A stretch of DNA of 64,000 nucleotides from Petrolisthes cinctipes (lineage: Eukaryota; Arthropoda; Malacostraca; Decapoda; Porcellanidae): positions 915,501 to 979,500 of the forward strand of contig JAWQEG010001323.1 in assembly GCA_033782935.1 (NCBI GenBank). Direction: 5' to 3'. Position 1 is the stretch's first letter. Every line of letters begins with the position of its first letter. The notes beneath the pieces were generated by a model. That model was not told where the DNA came from, did not search any database, and worked only from the letters and a program-made list of their open reading frames with translations. Made by a program: the position numbers and the translations under genes. This document shows, piece after piece, positions 29,101 to 38,332 of the stretch.

Positions 29101-31783
29101 TTGCCCAGGTTAGGCCCCAGTAGTCTGTCCTGGTCCAGATTAGGTTAGGTCGGGTTAAGTCCCAGTACTCTGCCCCAGTTAGGTCCCGGTAGTCTGCTCT
29201 GGTCCAGATTAGGTTAGGTCCTGGTAGTCTGTCCTGGTCCAGTTTAGGTTAGGTTAGGTCAGGTAAAGTCAGGCTAACTCTAAAACATATAACTAATAAG
29301 TATTTAATATATTATTTACTGACTGTATCACCTGACCTTATTATGACCTGACATACCTTTATGACGCAACCTACCTATCACCTGACCTCCCTGACCAAAT
29401 CTGTATGACCTAGCACTCTATAACCTTTTTAAAACTTCTCATGATATCAGTTATCTTTTTTATTTATCAATCAATTAGTGAATCATTCATTAATTTCTAT
29501 AATTATAAAATACTTCCAAGAATTGTTTCACACAATACTGTATATCTTAATTAAATACCGTGGGTACTGGTATTAATTACATCTGAATGTTACAATTTAC
29601 TAAGATTTAATTAGAACCAAGCTGGCAATACTCATTAAACATACAGTCCAGTAATATTATATTGTAATTGCTGCTCAGTGTAAAAGGCAGTACTGTACTG
29701 TATATTCTAAAGTTGTCTGTATATTTTAATTGGGTATATATGTTAATTGGCTATATTGAATTCTTAATTATCTATATTCTTTATTGGCTATATATTCATA
29801 ATTTAGCTATGTATTAATTGATTATCCTGTACAGTACTGTATATCCATACCCGGTACTGTATATGACCTATTAAAAATACTGCATAGCACAAATTAAAAA
29901 TATACAGTTGACCCTCGATATACAATGAATAAATACTTGTATCCACCACTTCATTTTACACTCAGTCTTTCATTGAAGACTACCAAATGTTTCCCAGGCT
30001 TCTGTTATTCATTACCAAACAGACTAAGTTATTTTACTGGGCCTGTGTTAAAAGTACAATGCTAAATTTAATTATCTTATTTCGAGAGCCTACTGTACTG
30101 TTTAGCCAATTAATTGCCTCGTCCGACAGAGTTTCGTGAGTGCTTCTCCCTGTACGCTCGCAATGGACAGATCCGCACTCTGGACCAACTGACGGTCATC
30201 ATGCGTTCACTGGGTATGAGTCCAACCATCTCGGAGCTCAAAAAGTACTTTAAGGAGAAGGGTGAGTTGTCTAGTTCAAGTGTTGGCTAAGAGGGTATTG
30301 CTGTTTTGATAAATCTGGAGCAACTGATTTCTCCAAGCAATTAAAAGCAACAGGCCACCATTAGTTTTCTTCATCTGGTCCTGTTTCCCGGCATACTTTG
30401 GAGGAATCAAGGTGCTCAGGGGGGGGGGGGGGCAAATTAGTAAACTACTATGGGTTTTCATTTTATTAGTGAATAGAGTACAGTAATATTATTATTTGTA
30501 TCCATATTCTACCTGACGGACGGACAGGACTACAGTATTAAAAAAATCCGCTGCATGAAACATCTGTCTCCTAGGTTGTGTTTGTAATTATTTATTGGTT
30601 TTTTTCTCCATTCTGCCCATCAAAATGCCTCCCCAGATTGAGAAAAGGAAATGTGTGAACCTTAACATCAAGCAGAAACTAAAATTAATTTGAAAATGTG
30701 TGTTCTCAGGTCAAGGACATTTTCATCAAAAGGACAAGTTAATTCCACATTTATCCCCTTAAATCTAGGTATGAGTACAATTTGTTTGAATTATCCATAT
30801 GTGTATTGAAACTTATGTCCATGACCGTACACTCCCTGAGGTAGGGAGCTACGAATACCTCTCCAGTATCCCTGCTTGTTGTAAAAGGGGATTAAAAGGG
30901 GCTTTCACTTCTCCAACTGGCCCATTTTTCATGTTACCTTTAGTGCCTACTGTCCCACCTCTCAATCACCTTCTTCCTCGGGTGCCATATGACCGCTCAT
31001 GCAGCACTTAATATCAATCAATCAATCAGTCAATCCATGACTCAATACTGACTACAGGTGGCAAGATGAGCTTCCCTGACTTCCTGGACGTGATGCACAA
31101 ACACAGTCAAGTGGAGAAGATTCCTGATGAGATACTGGCAGCGTTCAAAGGCCACGACCCAACCCACACTGGCACTATACCAGCCAGGGAACTGAGGCAT
31201 ATATTGCTACACTGGGGAGAGAGGCTCAGTCACAAGGAAGGTATGTATGTACAGTATTTTACTCTTATCCATAAATACATAAATTCTACTTCATTGGGAC
31301 AAGAGGCTCAGTCACAAGGAAGGTACAGTATGTTGTTGTTGATTATCTCCCGGGGCAGAATGGCCTCCTGCCCCACAGACCCCCGGTATGCTCTAGTTGC
31401 AGTGAAAAAACAAATTAAAATAAAGATGGGGCTGGCCTTAATATGCCTGGGCTACCGAAGCAAATCCCAGGGAAATGGAACCAGAGTTTACTGGACCAGG
31501 GAGTGAGTAGGCCTAACTTTTTACAGTAAATTAGAAGATGGTACTTAACATACTTATAGGAAAGTTTCCCTGCTAACGAGCAGAGGTTAGCTGTCGAACA
31601 TTTACATGATATCATAGTCCACAATTGTACACAGAAAAGATATCGAATTATGATGAATATTTTTACCCTTCTTGCTTGACAGTGGAGCAGATCTTCCGTG
31701 AGGCCAACATCTCCCCGGGTGGAGTGGTGAGATACCAAGACTTCTGTAGGATTGTGTGTGCTCCTGTCCCTGATTACTACTGA
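26157..31783 (+). CDS. CALML4: Calmodulin-like protein 4 (CALML4-type), 5 coding exons, 149 aa
   Basis: Coding exons 26157-26159, 26268-26298, 30130-30261, 31058-31240 and 31683-31783 (stop TGA) splice with GT..AG at each junction. Phases are 0,1,1,1, giving 450 nt. The product starts MARHFKEQDIDEFRECFSLY, continues MRSLGMSPTISELKKYF, then FPDFLDVMHKH, HDPTHTGTIPARELRHIL, LSHKEVEQIFREANISPGG and VRYQDFCRIV. The length and the order (ECFSLY, LG.SPT, HKEV..IFREA, G.V.Y..F) fit vertebrate CALML4. EF-hand loops are mostly degenerate: only HDPTHTGTIPARE resembles a calcium loop, so calcium binding is doubtful. In vertebrates CALML4 is a light chain of myosin-7b in brush-border microvilli; the role here is inferred. 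The 3.8-kb intron 2 and its neighbours are loaded with MITEs and SINEs. Orthology is likely; another calmodulin-like paralogue cannot be excluded. Confidence 0.85.
26268..26298 (+). CDS. CALML4: CALML4 coding exon 2
   Basis: Preceded by TTTTCAACAG and followed by GTGAGT. Encodes ARHFKEQDID plus the first base of a Glu codon. Confidence 0.8.
26341..27416. mobile_element. Mosaic of nested FBT elements in CALML4 intron 2
   Basis: Starts GGTAAATATTGAAAGAATTA and ends AATTCTCAATAAATACC. Outer flanks GAACATTA and AAACATTG agree at 6 of 8. A complete inverted FBT unit begins at 26432 and runs to about 26772. Further partial units follow to 27416, with modules GCCCAGGTTAGGTC, GGTAGTCTGATGCGGTCTAG, CAGTGTTGCCAGATCCGGCT and short TTAGG/CCTAA tracts repeated in both orientations. 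Confidence 0.75.
27418..27668. mobile_element. Two tandem foldback MITEs (GGTGCGTACGATGGTGTGGT)
   Basis: Each unit of about 115 bp has ACATTCATGGTGCGTACGAT as one arm and CACCATCGTATACACCA then ATGTTC as the other. Units lie at about 27418-27535 and 27545-27668, with GAATACGGGCC/GAATACGGCCC after each. A third copy is at 39825-39945. Confidence 0.8.
27675..28030. repeat. 29-bp minisatellite with TTTAGGG motif
   Basis: About eleven copies of TTATTAGGGTTTAGGGTATT plus TAATGTTAT. The first units are nearly identical; the last ones diverge. Confidence 0.95.
28183..28480. mobile_element. Fragment of a TA-flanked transposon, 5' end
   Basis: TACAGTCGGGGACATAAATA starts the segment. Its interior (AGCTAAGGAACAGAGGGAAG then CTGTCAAAATATTACATGG) resembles 31540-31610 and the inverse of 2590-2630, so an interspersed family is present. 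The matching 3' end appears at 30815-30830. Confidence 0.45.
28485..28780. mobile_element. PAL palindromic MITE split by a SINE
   Basis: Left arm TTGATTCCTCCACTTTGCAC near 28488 and right arm TAGCATAGTTTGAAGGAACC near 28745 are separated by the SINE at about 28548-28715. Confidence 0.55.
28548..28715 (+). mobile_element. SINE with (ATCA)n tail, copy 1
   Basis: Body has CTCACCTCTCTTGTCAC and GGTGCTAAATGACC, ending GCGCCTAATATCAATCAATC. Shares 3' half with copies at 28930 and 30843. Confidence 0.65.
28930..29092 (+). mobile_element. SINE with (ATCA)n tail, copy 2
   Basis: GTTGTAAAAGGCTACTAAAA, a T-run, CTGTCCCACATCTCAATCAC, GGTGCCATATGA, ending GTGCCTAATATCAATCAATC. Confidence 0.7.
29100..29285. 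repeat. FBT-related fragment rich in GGTTAGG
   Basis: Four to five tandem-like modules of GTCC(C/T)GGTAGTCTG(C/T) with TCCAGATTAGGTTAGG; derived from the FBT interior. Confidence 0.7.
29290..30129. other. AT-rich intron sequence
   Basis: Part of CALML4 intron 2. Nothing recognised beyond short TACAGTA-type simple sequence. Confidence 0.4.
30130..30261 (+). CDS. CALML4: CALML4 coding exon 3
   Basis: Acceptor CCGACAG, donor GTGAGT. Encodes the degenerate first EF hand (ECFSLYARNGQIRTLDQ) and MRSLGMSPTISELKKYFKEK. Confidence 0.9.
30285..30431. mobile_element. PAL palindromic MITE in CALML4 intron 3
   Basis: AAATCTGGAGCAACTGATTT, CAACAGGCCACCATTAG, TTTGGAGGAATCAAGGTGCT; a G-run of 14 follows at about 30419-30432. 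Confidence 0.7.
30843..31036 (+). mobile_element. SINE with (ATCA)n tail, copy 3, beside CALML4 exon 4
   Basis: TTGTAAAAGGGGATTAAAAG, TTTCACTTCTCCAACTGGCC, CTGTCCCACCTCTCAATCAC, CTCGGGTGCCATATGACC, CAGCACTTAATATCAATCAA. It ends about 20 bp before the exon 4 acceptor. Confidence 0.75.
31058..31240 (+). CDS. CALML4: CALML4 coding exon 4
   Basis: Acceptor GACTACAG, donor GTATGT. Encodes GKMSFPDFLDVMHKH through the third EF hand HDPTHTGTIPARE to LSHKE. A SINE tail (ATCAATCAATCA) ends about 20 bp before the acceptor. Confidence 0.92.
31683..31783 (+). CDS. CALML4: CALML4 coding exon 5 with stop
   Basis: Acceptor CTTGACAG. Encodes VEQIFREANISPGG and VRYQDFCRIVCAPVPDYY, then TGA. Confidence 0.92.
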
Positions 31784-31859
31784 TGAAAATGTGGTGAGTG
31801 AGGAAAGAAGGACAGTCAACACCATCAGTATCCTGCCTGCCACCCTTGACCTTTTATAC

Positions 31860-31900
31860 ACACACATACACATATATACTATACACACACACACACACTA
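31860..31900. repeat. CA-rich microsatellite
   Basis: ACACACATACACATATATAC then ACACACACACACAC, within the probable CALML4 3' UTR. Confidence 0.85.
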
Positions 31901-32110
31901 CCCATGTGTAATTTTCTGTATTCACTTATATACGGTACCTCCTCTTCTTTTCTTCTCCCTCACTTTCCTGTTCACATCAGTAGCAAACTTCTTTTCCATT
32001 TTATTCTAACAACATTTGCATATATTTTTCATTACAGTACTTTGTCTCTATCTCAGTCTTTCTCTATATTTCTTTTCTTTATTCTCTTTGTCTCTGATTA
32101 TTTACTTATT

Positions 32111-32280
32111 TTAAGGAGATAGTACAGTGTTGCTAATTCTGGAGCAACTGAGTCCTCCAAACTATTTCAAGCAACAGGCCACCATAAATTATTATTGTTA
32201 ATCTGGTCCTGTTTCCTGAAATACTTTGGAGGAATCGAGGTACTCTAAGGTACCAAAAGTATACTATAGTATCTCTTTAA
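32111..32280. mobile_element. PAL palindromic MITE, 3' of CALML4
   Basis: TTAAGGAGATAGTACAGTG at the left and GTATACTATAGTATCTCTTT at the right; core arms CCTCCAAACTATTTCAAGC and ATACTTTGGAGGAATCG. Confidence 0.8.
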
Positions 32281-32335
32281 CCAGTGTTTTTTACATAATG
32301 AAGGCTCAAAAACTTTATGAATTCATCTCATAAGG

Positions 32336-32695
32336 TTAAGGGGTACGTATTACAGTGTTGGTAAATCTGGAGCATTTGATTCCTCTAACCTATTTCAGGC
32401 AACAGGCCACCATTATATTTATTCATTTGTCCTGTTACCTGGCATTCTCTGGAGAAATCAAGGTACTCTGATGTACAGCCATGGCTGATAGTTGTGGACC
32501 AGGGTCCAAGGAGTGTTGGAGAGCAACTGAACAGAGTTCGAACAAGTGAATTTTCCAAACCATTCTCAACGTTGAGAGAGGGTTAGAAGACTCACTTTTT
32601 CAAACTCTGTTCAGTTACTTTCCAACACTCCTTGGACCCTTGTCCAGCAATATCAGCCATGGCTGTACCTCCAAAAGTATACCTCCCTCCAAACT
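32336..32695. mobile_element. PAL palindromic MITE interrupted by a Tc1-type foldback
   Basis: TTAAGGGGTACGTATTACAG start; the 3' end GGTACTCTGATGTA is split at TA by the element at 32476-32666 and resumes ..CTCCAAAAGTATACC. Confidence 0.75.
32476..32666. mobile_element. Tc1-type foldback (CAGCCATGGCTGATA ends)
   Basis: Ends CAGCCATGGCTGATAG and TATCAGCCATGGCTG beside TA. Arms of about 75 bp (GGGTCCAAGGAGTGTTGGAG, TGAACAGAGTTC) are inverted copies, with a short loop near 32555-32580. Confidence 0.85.
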
Positions 32696-33270
32696 CCCCA
32701 CTTCTTATAAATGATTCTACTGAGCAAGGTTGGAGTTATTTTTTAGTACACTCCTGAAATATGGCCTTATTGATTACTAAATTTATTATTGATTTTATTA
32801 TTACACTTGATTACTACAATCTATTTTTACTTTTAATATAATTATTTCCTAGGCTTGATTTTTTTTTAATGTGTGTGATGGATACTGTATTATATTTTTT
32901 GTTTAATTTTTTGCATCTCTCTCCCAGTTTAAAATCTTTGGGCTAATTTTCTTGAGCATAAATACAGACAATTTTTTCCAGTTCGAAACTATCACATGTA
33001 TTTTGTTAATATATACAGTACTGTGCCTTCATAACTGCTTTACTAATATCAAGCTATTCGATAGTATGAGTGGGATATAACTCAGGAAATAATGTGTTAT
33101 AAATACTATATTTCCCTCTTCATTACAATTACTACTGTATATTAAACTCTCAATTTACATTGGATTTATGTATGTGAAATAGAGTGTGTAATGAATGTAT
33201 GTACAATACTGTATTGTATTGTAAACACTTATTGTACACTACATTACACACCCATCATACCAGTGTACTG

Positions 33271-33546
33271 TACAGTTGCCCAAGAAAAGACTGCAACCAA
33301 ATTTGCTGGTGTGGCAATATCTGGCAGCTGCTCCAAAGTAAACACTCGTATTTTATCAATGGATCACTCAGAACCTACAACCTTTGGATGGATGGATGTT
33401 ATTGGCTTCAGCTAATTACATTCATCCTTACAACAGTTATAAGTTCTGAGTGATCCATTGATAAAATACGAGTGTTTACTTTGGAGCAGCTGCCAGATAT
33501 TGCCACACCAGCAAATTTGGTTGCAGTCTTTTCTTGGGCAACTGTA
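33271..33546. mobile_element. Tc1-type foldback with a perfect 106-bp inverted repeat
   Basis: 33269-33374 and 33443-33548 are exact inverted copies by eye (TGTACAGTTGCCCAAGAAAA through GGATCACTCAGAAC), with a 68-bp loop. Inside the TA the ends are CAGTTGCCCAAG. A transcript would fold into a long perfect hairpin. Frames on the two strands here are mirror images and not genes. Confidence 0.92.
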
Positions 33547-33705
33547 CAATGAGGAGGGTTTTCTGTACACAGTTTCATTACACACACTACATTTCACACC
33601 CAAAATCCCAGTGTAAAATGAGAGTTCACTGTTCTATATTTTGTGCCTTTTAATACTACAGATTGACATTACAAAGCATTCTTGTAGGTATACACACGTT
33701 ATGCC

Positions 33706-33868
33706 TTAAGGGATGATTCTTTTGTTGGTGAATTGGAAGGCCTCCGATTCCTCCAAATAATGCCACAAAACAGATCCCTTATTAGTAACATTAAGGTTGT
33801 CTGTTTCTTGGCATAGTTTGTAGGAGACAGTAGCCCTCCAAAATACTAAAAAGAGAGTCTCCCCTTCA
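33706..33868. mobile_element. PAL palindromic MITE
   Basis: TTAAGGGATGATTCTTTTGT and GAGAGTCTCCCCTT ends; GATTCCTCCAAATAATGCCA core. Confidence 0.8.
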
Positions 33869-34035
33869 GGGGGTAGTATAGTGTTGGTAAATCTGGAACA
33901 GTTGATTCCTCCAAACAAACTTTTCCAAGCAACAGGTCACCATTATTTTTGTTAATATGGTCCTGTTTCCTGGCATACTCTGGAGGAATCAAGGCACTCC
34001 AATGTACCAAAAGTAAACTACAGGTATCCCCTTAA
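33869..34035. mobile_element. PAL palindromic MITE, adjacent to the previous copy
   Basis: GGGGGTAGTATAGTGTTGG start, GGTATCCCCTTAA end; core TTGATTCCTCCAAAC and GGCATACTCTGGAGGAATC. Only a few bases separate it from the copy before. Confidence 0.8.
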
Positions 34036-34464
34036 TTTCTACCAGCCCAGGATGGATACATGAAATAAGAGCCACCTGTAAATATTTAATTGAAATATTC
34101 TATATGGTTTACACTACCGTACTACTAATGAACACTAAGGCTTACTAACCTACATTTTCTATTTCATCATAACTATTGTATCTTTGTGTCTATGAATGCT
34201 CTTTCTGGTAATTATTACCAATATATATTTTACACTTCTTTATACCTATAACTGGTGGATAGCATTATTTATACTCTCCCACTCTCTCTCCTCTCCCCTT
34301 CTCTCCTCCCATTCTCTTTTTTCTCCTTAAGTCTGTGTTGTATTGTACTGTACTTTTCAAGTCATACAACACAATTCAAATGTTAACAGGCAAGTGTAGA
34401 ATACAGTACAGTACAATAATTATATCCATCAAACATTGGCTTGTTGGTTAGTAGCATATACATT

Positions 34465-34655
34465 ACTATCTATCTTTTTATCTATCTATTGTGGCATATA
34501 CATTCCTTTCTCTCTATCTGTAGTGGCTTATACATTCCTATCTATCTATGGTGGCATATGCATTCCTTACTCTCTATCTGTAGTGGCATATACATTTCTA
34601 TCTATCAATCTATTTATATATCTATCTGTGGTGGCATATACATACATTCCTTTGC
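34465..34655. repeat. ~34-bp minisatellite (TATCTATC / GTGGCATATACATTCC)
   Basis: Five imperfect units of TCTATCTGTAGTGGCATATA with CATTCCT spacers. Confidence 0.9.
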
Positions 34656-34860
34656 ATGATTAACCCTTCATATAAAAACAATAATACCAGTACCCAGAGC
34701 AGCTATTTTATATGATATCTTTACAGTACTGTTGAAATAAATTACACGTGATTCAATATTCGTGTGCAGTCACACTATAATAATAATGTATACAGTATTA
34801 CAAAGTTACAATTACCAGGAGCCTGTGGAAAGTAAACCACACAATTCTGCTCGTTAAGTG

Positions 34861-35007
34861 ACCCTGTAATGTAATCAGAAAATTGGAGGTAAGCGAGTCC
34901 TTCAAATATTGCCACAAAATACCACCTATTTGGAAGTAGCTTGTTTCGTGGCATGGTCAGGAGGAATCAGAAGCAACCAATTCTCATACACAATCACAAG
35001 GCCCTTA
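34861..35007. mobile_element. PAL-related palindromic MITE, variant B copy 2
   Basis: AGAAAATTGGAGGTAAGCGA and GGTCAGGAGGAATCAGAAGC; nearly the same as 7018-7165. Confidence 0.75.
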
Positions 35008-35089
35008 ATAATGTATGTTACAGATATACAGTATCATAGATAAATGTAAAGTAAACCTGGATTTGACATGATAATAACCACATTGCAGT

Positions 35090-35600
35090 AATGGGCACTA
35101 AATATGCATGTTAGTAGGTTTAAATGGGTAAGTAAGTTAGGTATGGAACTATGTAAGCAACTAAATATGCAAGAATATGTAAGTATATATATATAAGTAG
35201 AAATGCAAGAATATATGTAGGTATTGTATGCAAATTGGTAGGTGGTTACTATACGGTTATTATGCATGAGTTACAGTTGGTAAATAGATTTATAAATAAG
35301 TGTTGTATGCAAGTAGGCATAAAAGTATGTTGCAGTATGTTGGTTGGTGCTTAAGTATTGTAGTGTATGCAAGTTATTGTACTTTCAAATAATGTATGTG
35401 GGTTGATATGTATGTATAAGAATAGATATGTAAGAATGTGTAAGTAGACATGTAAGTATGTTTGTAGGTAGGTATGGAAGTACAGTGCTTGCTTACCAAC
35501 TTACATACACTTGCAAACCTACTACACCTACATATAATGTACTTACATATTCATCATACCTACTTACACATCAACTCGCACTTCTACTTACACACATTTT
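35090..35600. repeat. Degenerate GTAAGTAT-type simple repeat
   Basis: Loosely periodic GTATGTAAGTA motifs up to about 35480, then the complementary CTTACATAC/TACTTACA motifs to 35600, so the block is roughly self-complementary. Confidence 0.6.
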
Positions 35601-36896
35601 CTCTCCCCATCTCTGCATATCATGGTAGCATCACTTACTGTGAATGTAGAAAGTATGAATACACAAGTGTGTGTGTGCACGTGCAAATCCAGGTACAAGT
35701 ATAGTATACAGTTATCAATGACAGAAATGTATACATCATTTCTAGGCTGTTATTTAATTAAGAGTAATACACATGAAACTTTATGGTGTCTTCCAGTATA
35801 TAATGAACACAATCAAATAAGGTACTACACTATTACCGTAGATCACAAAAGTATCTGTGTACAGGGTATCCAATGCTTACTGAACTCAAAACACCCAAAC
35901 AACTGCTGACGTTAGACACAGATACAGTATCTATAACCACTGCAGCCATTATAATAATGATCATATGTAATAATGAATATATGTAATTAGAGAAAAATAA
36001 GAAAAATTGTACAATTAGCAACTTGTGACCATTATTGTACAGTACCTCAACTCACTCACACTCAGTGAGTCAGACTCAGTAGGCAGTAACTGCCAAGCTG
36101 TGGTGTGGTGTAGAGGAGGGATATCGCTCCGATGCAGTCTTTGTTTTTTCTTTAATTGCATATATATAATATTTTCCTCCCATATGACATACATGATAAA
36201 CCACACTGTGTCTAATAATGTATAACATATTCTGTTTGGTGACCTTCATTGTGATTCAAAATGTTTCACACACACACATCGTGCACCTGTACATTTGTGA
36301 TCTATAATACAAGTACAGGCACTGTAAAAAAATTATTGGCATCCTTTCAATATGACACTTTATGATGATTATCGGAGTAAGGGGGGCTGAATAATTTTTA
36401 GGAGCCTGTACACTCGCAGGCTACAATCTTTGGCCCAGCTAATTGAAACCCGAGATCTGAAGCAAGCAGTCTCAGGATGACAGCCCACCCAAACCACCAT
36501 AAGGACACACACATACACAGATATTTTGAACCAATGGAGTGGGCTATCATCCAGAAACTGACTGCTCCAGATCTCGTACTTTGACTCAGGTGGGCTAGGA
36601 TTGTGGATTGAGAGTGTACATAAAATAACTTGACTAAATATAAATTCTTGTCCTGTATTTCCTCAACCAATGATGGATTGTTTCAACTTAATTCTTTTCA
36701 AGTTCCTGTATTTGTAAAATCAGATCATTGATTTTATATTGTAAAACTATTATAACATATACTAAAATATATTTATTGAACTACTGTATGTCTTATTTAA
36801 TTATTCACCATCACTGCTGTACTGATGCCATACACAGTCTTAAATATGGAGTAAAGTTAGCTAATTCATAACTGAGTATCTACAGTGCACTAATTT
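35601..36896. other. Non-coding stretch between CALML4 and GORAB
   Basis: No gene or repeat family recognised; open frames of 60-95 codons lack motifs. Confidence 0.4.
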
Positions 36897-37063
36897 AAGG
36901 GGATAATACTGAGTTGGTAAATCTGGGGCAACAGCCTGCACTGATTCCTCCAAACTATTCCAAGTAACAGGCCACCATTAGTTGTGTTCATCTGGTCCTG
37001 TTTCTTGGTATACTTTGGAGGTATCAAGGCACTCTAGTGTACCAAAAATGTATAACCCCCTTA
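36897..37063. mobile_element. PAL palindromic MITE
   Basis: TTAAGGGGATAATACTGAG start and GTATAACCCCCTTA end, near full length. Confidence 0.85.
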
Positions 37064-37302
37064 GACTAAATCCACACGAGAGGCAAAAAGACGGTGGGCA
37101 GTGGGCACGGGCAACTGAGTGAAATTTTCTTGCTCTTTACCAGTGTTACCAGATCAAACAGTCTCTGGCAGCCATTGCCCCTTTGTGCCTGCCACCCACC
37201 CACAAAATTGGTAACAGTGTCTGCCCTCAGGTTTTTTACCTTGTATGGAAGGGGCTTTACGAATAGAGTATAATCATTGGAGCTGAGGCACATTGAAATC
37301 AT

Positions 37303-37648
37303 TAGGGGAGGTGGCTGAGTGGTTAGTGTTCTGGACTCATAACCTAGAGGTCGGGAGATCGATCCTCTCAGGTGAGGGCCTGATAATATTTACTCTTCCG
37401 ATTTGAGTATCAGGCACTAACTATAAGGCCACCGAACGTCGTAAAACACCCTCGCTGGTACCATAACAGCTGCAGTATTTGGGAATTACCCTCACTTCCC
37501 TCCCTCTGTGGCTGGGTACCAGTTCGGAAGTCGTGACGTGTGTGTGTGTGAGCAGCAGTTGACCTGGGCCACGGTAACGGGCTTGATTAAGCCTATGTCC
37601 AGAGTGGGAACATATATATAAAAAAAAAAAAAATAATAATAATAATCT
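37303..37648 (+). mobile_element. tRNA-derived SINE (tRNA-Met-like head) with A/TAA tail
   Basis: Head GGAGGTGGCTGAGTGGTTAG gives an A box, GGACTCATAACC places CAT in an anticodon-loop-like context, and a B-box-like GGGAGATCGATCC follows. The body (~250 bp) includes CTCCCTCTGTGGCTGGGTAC and ends in an A-run with (TAA)n at 37620-37648. Head without acceptor-stem closure, so not a tRNA gene. Confidence 0.75.
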
Positions 37649-37699
37649 GTCACCACAATACCATATGCCCTGGTACTGGTTTTTGCATTACAGTAATCC

Positions 37700-38170
37700 C
37701 TTGTTTTGCACTATTTGGAATAAATCTGTTACTCAGGTAGCCCCGATTCCCGAATCCACCGTACTGTGACCGTAGATTACCCTTTATCCCAAAGTCAACC
37801 AGTTGATCCAAAATGACGTCTCTATTAGCAACATCGAAGGCACTTCGAATGTCAATGAAGGCCACTACACTGTCCCTAGAAAGGCAGTACAGGTCGACTA
37901 GGCAGTTTTCCGGACTGAAACGGGGTGCAATAATTCCCTCGGAGAGAGGCATAAAAACATATAACCTATATTGACTGAGAATGAAAGAAGAATGCCTGAG
38001 GCCTGAAAGACCTTGTCGAACGCGGAAGAAGGTGATGGAAAGGTGAGATAGCAAGCACGAAGGAAAGGAGGGAAAATCAAAGAAATGAAAGGGAATGGCT
38101 GGGGCCGACGGGGCGCCCAAACATCAAAAGTACTGCCAGTCTGCCACATCACCACTACATCCCACCCCCC
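37700..38170 (-). pseudogene. LINE reverse transcriptase fragment
   Basis: The minus strand encodes SPENCLVDLYCLSRDSVVAF then IDIRSAFDVANRDVILDQL, the RT 'F.D...AFD..N' block with its catalytic-site aspartate, and a following RGYLSNR. Frameshifted and short. Its 5' part contains the dispersed GGCTGGGGCCG segment seen at 19450 and 60885. It ends about 70 bp upstream of the GORAB start codon. Confidence 0.7.
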
Positions 38171-38238
38171 TACCCCTAGGTGCCTACGGGGTGGACAGCT
38201 TTGTACAGTTGGCAATACTGACACATGTAAACAACGGG

Positions 38239-38332
38239 ATGATATCGAAGGGTTGGGCTGGCTTCACGGACGACGATATTAATAATGTTAAGAAGCAAAA
38301 TGCGGTACAAAATGCCACTAGTAATGAAAAAA
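38239..38332 (+). CDS. GORAB: GORAB coding exon 1
   Basis: [20 protein letters not shown] start, donor GTAAGT, phase 1 end. The ATG at 38239 is the only in-frame start before the conserved GWAGF motif. Confidence 0.85.

Noticed and set aside
31066..31506. 146-codon frame continuing past CALML4 exon 4
   Set aside because: The part after 31240 is intron read-through; a GTATGT donor and the phase-matched exon at 31683 explain the gene.
33184..33603. Matching frames on opposite strands sharing CPRKDCNQICWCGNIWQLLQ
   Set aside because: They are the two arms of the perfect inverted repeat read outward, not conserved proteins.
37303..37370. tRNA-Met-like gene
   Set aside because: Same reasoning: a SINE head followed by a 250-bp body and A/TAA tail.
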